64,000 nucleotides of DNA from an uncultured Burkholderiales bacterium (lineage in GTDB: Bacteria > Pseudomonadota > Gammaproteobacteria > Burkholderiales > Burkholderiaceae_C), in NCBI GenBank assembly GCA_903830725.1, contig CAIKVH010000070.1, positions 62,001 to 126,000 on the forward strand, in the 5' to 3' direction. Made by a program: the position numbers and the translations under genes. The notes beneath the pieces were generated by a model. It did not search any database, had not been told where the DNA came from, and saw only the letters and a list, made by a program, of their open reading frames with translations. Positions 58,190 to 64,000 of the stretch are shown one piece after another; position 1 is the stretch's first letter, and the number at the start of each line of letters is the position of its first letter.

Positions 58190-59823
58190 CGACCCCAAAT
58201 AGCATCACACACTCATCTGAGTCGCTTTTGAAGGCAAGCGATTTGAGGATTTCCTTTAACGGTCGTTATGTAGTGAAAGGCGTTAATCTTGAAATCGAAA
58301 AAGGCTCGCGGGTAGCCCTAGTAGGCGAGTCTGGTTCTGGCAAAACCCTGACTGCTTTGAGTATTTTGGGCTTGGCAAGAGGTGCAACGGTTACGGGGCA
58401 ATGTTATTTTGAGGGAAGAGATTTACTCGCACTTAGTGAACCTGAGCTCAGAGGAATTAGGGGCAGTGAGATCTCGATGATTTTTCAAGAGCCTATGACT
58501 GCGCTCAATCCGCTCTTCACTGTTGGAGATCAAATTGCAGAAGTCTTGCAACTCAAAATGGCAATGTTACCTAGGGATGCATGGCAAAAGGCAGTTGAGT
58601 TGATGGATGAAACGGGTATCGCACAGGCCAGTGTCAAAGCGCGCTCTTTCCCGCATCAGTTATCGGGTGGGCAGCGTCAACGGGTGATGATTGCAATGGC
58701 CCTTGCATGTCGACCTAAACTTTTGTTGGCAGATGAGCCCACAACCGCTTTGGATGCATCTCTAAGGCTTCAAATACTCGAACTCTTAGACCGCTTTCAA
58801 AGCGAGTTCGGGATGGCGATCCTCCTAATTACACATGATCTGAACTTGGTAAAGTCATTTGCGAGTAAGGTGTTGGTGATGGAACAAGGCCTAGTCGTTG
58901 AGGAGGGTGATGTAGAACAGGTTATGCGCTCACCTAAGCATGTCTATACAAAAAGACTAGTGAATAGCGTTCCTTTGCGGGACGTGGTGGATACGGCTGA
59001 GGAATTTGAGGGGAGTCTCATCGCCAATGGGGAAGAGTATGTCATGCAGGCCAAAGCCCTATCTGTGCACTACCCAGTTCCAATTGAGGGATTTAAGGGT
59101 TGGTTTAACCAAGGACGTTTCACTGCAGTTAAGGGAGTGAGCTTTGGGCTACGACCCTCGCAAACCCTAGGTGTCGTTGGTGAATCGGGCTCGGGTAAGT
59201 CGACATTGGCATTGGCATGTCTGGGTTTGCAAAGTAGCGATGGTGAGCTCAAGGTGATGGGTCAGTTTTGGAGCCGTGGGCAAAACATGCGCTCACTCAG
59301 GGCAAAAGTACAAGTCGTATTTCAAGACCCGTTCTCATCGCTATCTCCGCGAATGAATGTGATTGAACTGGTCGGCGAAGGGTTGGATGTTCATGCGCCG
59401 CAGCTGAGTATTGAAGAGCGCAGGCGCAGAGTCCTGAGCGCACTCTCAGATGTAGGGCTGACTCAGACCGAGTTTGCCAACATTTTGGAGCGCTATCCCC
59501 ATGAGTTTTCTGGCGGACAGCGTCAAAGACTCGCCATTGCGAGAGCCCTGATCTTAGAGCCAAGGGTTCTGGTTCTAGATGAGCCCACCAGCGCATTAGA
59601 CGTTACCAGTCAAAAGCAGGTGGTTCAACTGTTGCAGGGCCTACAGCGCACAAAAGGGCTAAGCTATTTGTTAATTACTCACGATATGGCGGTGATCAAA
59701 GCCATGGCGCACCATGTTTTGGTCATGAAGGACGGGGTCGTAGTCGAGGAGGGACTGGTAGAAAAGGTCCTAAGCGATCCTCAAGATCCCTATACCCAAC
59801 TGCTGGTTAAGGCCTCTTCTTAG
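58186..59823 (+). CDS. yejF: peptide ABC transporter double ATPase (YejF-like)
   Basis: A fused pair of ABC ATPases that powers the YejB/YejE channel. The track start is 120 bases too early; the ATG at 58186 overlaps the yejE stop and gives 545 residues. First domain: Walker A GESGSGKTLTALS, signature LSGGQRQRVMIAMAL, Walker B LLLADEPTTALDASL. Second domain: GESGSGKSTLALACLGL, FSGGQRQRLAIARAL, VLVLDEPTSALDVTS. Both have the DppD/DppF-type HDLNLVKSF and HDMAVIKAM ends. It is the last gene of the operon, about 160 bases before rimP. Confidence 0.95.
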   Translation: MTTPNSITHSSESLLKASDLRISFNGRYVVKGVNLEIEKGSRVALVGESGSGKTLTALSILGLARGATVTGQCYFEGRDLLALSEPELRGIRGSEISMIFQEPMTALNPLFTVGDQIAEVLQLKMAMLPRDAWQKAVELMDETGIAQASVKARSFPHQLSGGQRQRVMIAMALACRPKLLLADEPTTALDASLRLQILELLDRFQSEFGMAILLITHDLNLVKSFASKVLVMEQGLVVEEGDVEQVMRSPKHVYTKRLVNSVPLRDVVDTAEEFEGSLIANGEEYVMQAKALSVHYPVPIEGFKGWFNQGRFTAVKGVSFGLRPSQTLGVVGESGSGKSTLALACLGLQSSDGELKVMGQFWSRGQNMRSLRAKVQVVFQDPFSSLSPRMNVIELVGEGLDVHAPQLSIEERRRRVLSALSDVGLTQTEFANILERYPHEFSGGQRQRLAIARALILEPRVLVLDEPTSALDVTSQKQVVQLLQGLQRTKGLSYLLITHDMAVIKAMAHHVLVMKDGVVVEEGLVEKVLSDPQDPYTQLLVKASS

Positions 59824-59836
59824 TTATTTTGCATTG

Positions 59837-59967
59837 CCCCCTTGCATACTAAAGTGTGCCCCTCTTGTTGTACTAAGATTACAAGGGGGTGGATTCTAGG
59901 GGTAAATAGCAGTTACAATACGCGTTTGACGACCAACCGGGCGGAATCCAAACCGCCCGTTTTTTTT
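59837..59967 (+). promoter_or_regulatory. leader of the rimP-nusA-infB operon with possible attenuator
   Basis: The leader has an 8-bp inverted repeat CCCCCTTG...CAAGGGGG (59837-59844 and 59882-59889), a second GC-rich hairpin followed by a T-run just before the rimP start, and a TACAAT -10-like box at 59914 without a good -35. The combination is what one would expect of a transcription-attenuation leader, as proposed for rimP operons in other proteobacteria. It is not a match to a known structure that I could verify. Confidence 0.4.
59938..59967 (+). terminator. strong intrinsic terminator just upstream of rimP
   Basis: CGGGCGG and CCGCCCG form a perfect 7-bp GC-rich stem with an 8-base loop, followed at once by eight Ts. 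It ends transcripts coming from the yej operon. It also stands only about 20 bases before the rimP start, so it must be read through or avoided for expression from any upstream promoter. Confidence 0.85.
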
Positions 59968-59986
59968 GGTCAAACGGGAATTGACT

Positions 59987-60544
59987 TTGGCGTTACAAGA
60001 AACTGTTGAACAAATTGTATCTGGGCTTGGCTACGACACAGTAGAGATTGATCGCTCTGCTGGGGGGCTTTTGCGGATAACGATCGATTTGCCTTGGAAA
60101 GCGGACCAAAAGGTTCAGTTCATTCAAGTTGAGGATTGTGAGAAAGTTACTCGCCAACTGCAGTTTGCGCTTGAGGTAGAGGGAATTGAGTATAAAAGAC
60201 TTGAGGTTTCCTCACCTGGCATTGACCGTTTAATAAGAAGTCAGTCAGAGTTTGAGAGATTTGAGGGCGAAATCGTGGATTTAACCTTTAAAGTTCCGTT
60301 CGGTGCGGGCGCCGGCGGTCTGGTCTCTGCAAATAGGAAAAAATTTCGAGGCACGCTTGAAAAGAGCGATGACTCAACGGGGTGGCAGATTTCCTGGGTG
60401 GATGAGCCTAAGGTAAAGCCGGGACAGAAGGTCTCAAAATCAAAGGCGCCACCGCCTACGCAAGTTTTAAAGTTTACGTGGGACGAACTTAGAGAAGTTC
60501 GTCTTGCGCCGATTGTTGATTTCAAAGGCCGAAAGGCCTCTTAA
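59987..60544 (+). CDS. rimP: ribosome maturation factor RimP
   Basis: Needed for assembly of the 30S subunit. Starting at TTG 59987 with GGGAA six bases ahead gives MALQETVEQIVSGLGYDTVEIDRSAGGLLRITIDLPW (185 residues), the usual form in Comamonadaceae-like genomes. The track TTG at 59966 lies in the terminator T-run. Segments VEDCEKVTRQLQFALEVEGIEYKRLEVSSPGIDRLIRSQSEFERFEGEIVDL are RimP-typical, and the C-terminal SH3-like part ends LREVRLAPIVDFKGRK. A basic insert (KPGQKVSKSKAPPP) extends the second domain. nusA follows after 23 bases. Confidence 0.94.
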   Translation: MALQETVEQIVSGLGYDTVEIDRSAGGLLRITIDLPWKADQKVQFIQVEDCEKVTRQLQFALEVEGIEYKRLEVSSPGIDRLIRSQSEFERFEGEIVDLTFKVPFGAGAGGLVSANRKKFRGTLEKSDDSTGWQISWVDEPKVKPGQKVSKSKAPPPTQVLKFTWDELREVRLAPIVDFKGRKAS

Positions 60545-60567
60545 TTTTGTGAATTGGAGTGTTTGAG

Positions 60568-62052
60568 ATGAACCGCGAAATGCTCATGTTGGTTGACGCA
60601 ATATCACGCGAGAAAAATGTCGAGCGCGATGTTGTCTTTGCTGCTGTAGAGTCTGCACTGGCTCAAGCAACGAAGAAACTCTTTGCTGGAGATGTCGATA
60701 TTCGGGTCGCGATTGATCGTGATACTGGTAGCTATGAGACTTTTAGGCGTTGGTTGGTTGTCCCTGACTCAGCAGGGTTGCAAAACCCGGATGCAGAAGA
60801 GTTGCTGATGGATGCTTTGGAGCGCATTTCCGACGTTGAAGAGGGTGAATACATTGAAGAAGGTGTTGAATCTTTGCCCATCGGACGTATCGGGGCAATG
60901 GCGGCAAAGCAGGTTATTTTGCAAAAAATACGCGACGCTGAGCGGGAAATGTTACTCAGCGATTTCTTGTCTAGAGGCGAGAAAATATTTGTGGGTACTG
61001 TCAAGCGCTTGGACAAAGGGGATGTGATTGTCGAGAGTGGACGAGTAGAGGGTAGGCTCAGACGTTCTGAGATGATTCCTAAGGAGAACCTTCGCAACGG
61101 TGACCGTGTCCGCGCCATGATCATGGAAGTTGATACAACACTAAGAGGCGCTCCGATCATTTTGTCTCGCTCTGCGCCCGAGTTCATGATTGAACTGTTC
61201 AGGCAAGAGGTTCCAGAAATTGAGCAAGGCCTTTTAGAGATCAAATCATGCGCGCGAGATTCTGGCTCCAGAGCTAAGATTGCTGTGCTCTCTAACGACA
61301 AGCGGGTGGATCCAATTGGTACCTGTGTGGGCGTGCGAGGAACCCGTGTTAACTCCGTTACCAATGAGTTAGCCGGTGAGCGCGTAGATATTGTTTTGTG
61401 GAGCGATGATCCTGCTCAATTTGTTATCGGAGCATTGGCCCCCGCAAACGTTCAGTCAATTGTTGTCGACGAAGAAAAGCATGCAATGGACGTGGTTGTA
61501 GATGAAGAAAATCTTGCTATAGCAATTGGTCGAGGCGGACAAAATGTCCGATTAGCCTCTGAATTGACGGGTTGGAAAATCAACATCATGGATGCCAACG
61601 AATCCGCAGTTAAGCAGGCAACAGAAACTGATTCTCTGCGTACGCTCTTTATTGAGGGCTTGGACGTTGACGTAGAGGTTGCAGACATCCTAATTAGCGA
61701 AGGCTTTACTAGCTTGGAAGAGGTAGCTTATGTACCTTTGCAAGAGATGTTAGAGATTGAGAGCTTTGATGAGGATACAGTAAATGAGCTCAGAGCGCGT
61801 GCAAAGGATGCGCTCTTGACCATGGAGATTGCGCAGGAAGAAAGTGTCGAGGAGGTTTCCCAAGATTTACGTGACTTGGACGTTTTGACACCAGAACTCA
61901 TTGCCAAACTTGCAGAGAACGGGGTTAATACCCGTGATGCCCTTGCCGATCTAGCGGTCGATGAGCTTGTAGAAATTACCCACCAATCCCCAGAAGAGGC
62001 CACGGCCCTGATTCTTAAGGCACGCGAACATTGGTTTGCGGGTCAAGAGTAA
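60568..62052 (+). CDS. nusA: transcription termination/antitermination factor NusA
   Basis: RNA-polymerase-binding factor that controls pausing, termination and antitermination. From the ATG (GGAG 8 bases ahead; the track GTG start is nine bases upstream) it has 494 residues. Domains in order are N-terminal RNAP-binding ([37 protein letters not shown]), S1 ([37 protein letters not shown]), KH1 and KH2 ([52 protein letters not shown]), and two acidic helix-hairpin-helix repeats at the C-terminus. Length and domains match E. coli NusA. Confidence 0.97.
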   Translation: MNREMLMLVDAISREKNVERDVVFAAVESALAQATKKLFAGDVDIRVAIDRDTGSYETFRRWLVVPDSAGLQNPDAEELLMDALERISDVEEGEYIEEGVESLPIGRIGAMAAKQVILQKIRDAEREMLLSDFLSRGEKIFVGTVKRLDKGDVIVESGRVEGRLRRSEMIPKENLRNGDRVRAMIMEVDTTLRGAPIILSRSAPEFMIELFRQEVPEIEQGLLEIKSCARDSGSRAKIAVLSNDKRVDPIGTCVGVRGTRVNSVTNELAGERVDIVLWSDDPAQFVIGALAPANVQSIVVDEEKHAMDVVVDEENLAIAIGRGGQNVRLASELTGWKINIMDANESAVKQATETDSLRTLFIEGLDVDVEVADILISEGFTSLEEVAYVPLQEMLEIESFDEDTVNELRARAKDALLTMEIAQEESVEEVSQDLRDLDVLTPELIAKLAENGVNTRDALADLAVDELVEITHQSPEEATALILKAREHWFAGQE

Positions 62053-62076
62053 CGGTCATGAAGAGGACACCCAAAT

Positions 62077-64000
62077 ATGACCAGTACAACAGTTGCCGAG
62101 TTTGCAAAGGAACTCAAAAAACCTATCGATACATTGCTTGAACAGCTCAAGTCTGCCGGCGTCGCTAAAGCAGACCCCGCGGACGACTTAACAGAGTCTG
62201 ACAAACAAAAGTTATTGATTTTTCTAAAAGCCAGTCACGGCACAACCGACGCCGCCCCTGCGGAGCGTAAGAAAATTACGCTTGTTAAAAAATCAACCAG
62301 TGAAATCAAACAGGCTGATGCGACTGGGAAGGCGCGCACCATTCAGGTCGAAGTCCGTAAGAAAAGAACATTTGTTAAGCGCGATGATGAAGCTCAAGAG
62401 GACTCGCCAGAGCTCAAGAGTACTGCTCAACTAGATCCTGCAACACAAGCCTCAATTCTTGATCAAGCCGAATTGGCTAGACGCGAGGAAGAAGCAAGAA
62501 GACAGGCTGAGTTGATCAGGCGCCAAGAAGAGGAGCTTGCTGAGAAGCGACGAATTCGTCAAGCTCAAGAGGCCAAAGAGCAAGAGCAGCAAGAGGCTTC
62601 TTTACGAGCCAAAACCGTTCAAGCCGGGGCGGATGATGCGGCTCAATTGGACGCGCAACAAGCCATAGATGCTGAAAAAGCGTTGGTGGAACAAAAAGCT
62701 GCTGAGGCCAAGGCCTTGGCTTTAGAGGATGAGACTCGTGCCAAAGAGTTAGAGGGTCGACGCAATACTGCTCTTGCTGAAGCTGAAGCGATTCGTGCGA
62801 TGATGAATGCGCCGGCACCTAAGAAACCAGTCATTGTTAAAAAGACAGTTGCTGAAGTTAAAGCCAAGGAAGAGGGTAGTTCTAAAAAGGGAACTATTCA
62901 TAAACCTGCTACTGGGTCCGCTACGCCTGCAAGTGCTAAGCCTGCGCCGGCCAAGGAAGGCCAAAAAGAAATCAAGAGCGCTAAACTCTCGTCCAGTTGG
63001 GCAGATGAGCAAGCTGCTAAAAAGCGTGAAATCAAGACACGTGGCGACACCAGCGGTGGCGTGGGTCGCAATGCCTGGCGCTCTGGTCCTCGTGGACGTA
63101 AAGACCGCGACCGAGAGGACGCGCATGCGCAACCCCAGGTCGTTGAGCAACGCATTATCGAGGTCCACGTACCCGAGACGATTACAGTTGCCGAGTTGGC
63201 CCATAAGATGGCCGTTAAAGCCTCTGAGGTTATCAAGCAGCTTATGAAGTTGGGCCAGATGGTCACCATCAACCAGCCGTTAGACCAAGACACTGCCATG
63301 ATCGTGGTTGAGGAGATGGGGCATAAAGCTATCATTGCCGCGTTGGACGATCCCGAGGCATTCACCGAGGAAGAGGCATCAGCTCACCATGGTGAGTCAT
63401 TGGCCCGAGCGCCCGTAGTGACTGTGATGGGACACGTTGATCACGGTAAGACATCATTACTTGATTACATTCGTCGTGCTAAGGTCGCCGCCGGTGAGGC
63501 CGGTGGTATTACCCAACATATCGGTGCCTATCACGTTGACACGCCGCGTGGTATGGTAACTTTCTTGGATACCCCGGGCCACGAAGCTTTTACGGCGATG
63601 CGCGCGCGCGGTGCTCAAGCTACTGATATCGTGATCCTGGTTGTAGCAGCTGACGACGGCGTGATGCCGCAAACCAAAGAGGCCATCAAGCATGCAAAAG
63701 CTGCAGGTGTGCCCATTGTTGTTGCTATCAATAAGATCGATAAACCCGATGCTAATCCTGACCGCGTAAAGAGCGAATTGGTGGCGGAGGAAGTCGTGCC
63801 TGAGGATTTTGGAGGGGACTCTCCATTTGTTCCTGTCTCGGCAAAAACGGGTCAAGGTATCGAAGAGTTGTTGGATCAAGTATTGTTGCAAGCCGAGGTC
63901 CTTGAGCTCAAAGCGCCTACTGATGCGATGGCAAAAGGTTTGGTGATTGAGGCAAGTCTAGACAAAGGGCGTGGACCCGTTGCGACGATTTTGGTGCAAT
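62077..64000 (+). CDS. infB: translation initiation factor IF-2 (partial, C-terminus off the window)
   Basis: GTPase that brings fMet-tRNA to the 30S subunit. It runs off the right edge, so it is not in the ORF track; 641 codons are visible. The start [24 protein letters not shown] is the IF2-N domain. A long charged helical region ([28 protein letters not shown]...) follows, then a second IF2-N-like module ([49 protein letters not shown]). The G domain has [32 protein letters not shown] and SAKTG. It lies 24 bases after nusA. The shorter ORFs listed over it are shadows. Confidence 0.97.
   Translation, partial: MTSTTVAEFAKELKKPIDTLLEQLKSAGVAKADPADDLTESDKQKLLIFLKASHGTTDAAPAERKKITLVKKSTSEIKQADATGKARTIQVEVRKKRTFVKRDDEAQEDSPELKSTAQLDPATQASILDQAELARREEEARRQAELIRRQEEELAEKRRIRQAQEAKEQEQQEASLRAKTVQAGADDAAQLDAQQAIDAEKALVEQKAAEAKALALEDETRAKELEGRRNTALAEAEAIRAMMNAPAPKKPVIVKKTVAEVKAKEEGSSKKGTIHKPATGSATPASAKPAPAKEGQKEIKSAKLSSSWADEQAAKKREIKTRGDTSGGVGRNAWRSGPRGRKDRDREDAHAQPQVVEQRIIEVHVPETITVAELAHKMAVKASEVIKQLMKLGQMVTINQPLDQDTAMIVVEEMGHKAIIAALDDPEAFTEEEASAHHGESLARAPVVTVMGHVDHGKTSLLDYIRRAKVAAGEAGGITQHIGAYHVDTPRGMVTFLDTPGHEAFTAMRARGAQATDIVILVVAADDGVMPQTKEAIKHAKAAGVPIVVAINKIDKPDANPDRVKSELVAEEVVPEDFGGDSPFVPVSAKTGQGIEELLDQVLLQAEVLELKAPTDAMAKGLVIEASLDKGRGPVATILVQ

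Noticed and set aside
62516-63891. Several antisense and out-of-frame ORFs across infB
   Set aside because: They are shadows of the highly charged, repetitive IF-2 frame, which continues open to the window edge.
1-64000. tRNA, rRNA, CRISPR, insertion sequence or prophage content
   Set aside because: No tRNA T-arm or rRNA sequence, no spaced direct repeats, no transposase, integrase or phage protein was found by reading either strand; a covariance scan could not be run.

Overview
The window looks like chromosome of a mid-GC betaproteobacterium of the order Burkholderiales, probably close to Comamonadaceae-type freshwater lineages. This rests on the rimP-nusA-infB order, a phaC-phaA-phaB run preceded by pgeF, two Bug-type (TctC) solute receptors, an Entner-Doudoroff pair (edd, eda), and fabI beside a yejABEF-type transporter. 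No species can be named from the sequence. I saw no rRNA, tRNA, CRISPR array, insertion sequence or prophage gene. Both edges cut genes: an amidohydrolase on the left and infB on the right.

Layout. 1-2159 (minus strand) is a tight four-gene unit: two small unrecognised membrane proteins, one of them with transmembrane histidines, a secreted carboxypeptidase-regulatory-like protein and an exported amidohydrolase. 2697-8747 is a heavy-metal RND efflux operon in adaptor-pump-outer membrane order, headed by a small exported protein. 8890-19962 is mostly housekeeping: TerC, PdxH, a MobA/MocA-like nucleotidyltransferase, Edd, Eda, GloA, AroQ, a glycine-zipper lipoprotein, a Nudix hydrolase, a fumarylacetoacetase-like hydrolase and PgeF. 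Several orphan small proteins are interspersed, including a 38-residue membrane protein missing from the ORF track. 20058-23805 is the polyhydroxybutyrate set. 23970-27065 looks like a copper-handling group: a DUF2946-like protein, a CASCGC-type beta-barrel, a TlpA-like thioredoxin, a DUF2244 protein and a PCu(A)C chaperone.

27072-50090 is an accessory catabolic and uptake region. It holds two FMN alpha-hydroxy-acid oxidases, one with a Tat-type signal and a CxxCH motif. It also holds a second FAA-family hydrolase, two Bug receptors, a TauD-type dioxygenase, two glutathione transferases, an Ldh-family dehydrogenase and an Asp/Glu racemase-like protein. An exported alpha/beta hydrolase there is translationally coupled to a nucleoside-type permease. 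The region closes with a polysaccharide-deacetylase-like enzyme, a complete branched-chain amino-acid-type ABC transporter and a PcaD-like hydrolase. The theme is uptake and oxidation of small organic acids, amides and nucleosides, typical of heterotrophs with many scavenging systems.

50515-64000 returns to core genes: a HIBADH-family dehydrogenase with unusual lysine-rich tails, DusA, FabI, the yejABEF-type peptide ABC transporter and the rimP-nusA-infB translation/transcription operon. A strong intrinsic terminator lies about 20 bases upstream of the rimP start, which suggests attenuation. The observations I rate highest are the Tat/CxxCH flavin oxidase, the hydrolase-permease pair, the four-gene membrane unit at the left edge, the copper group and the rimP leader.
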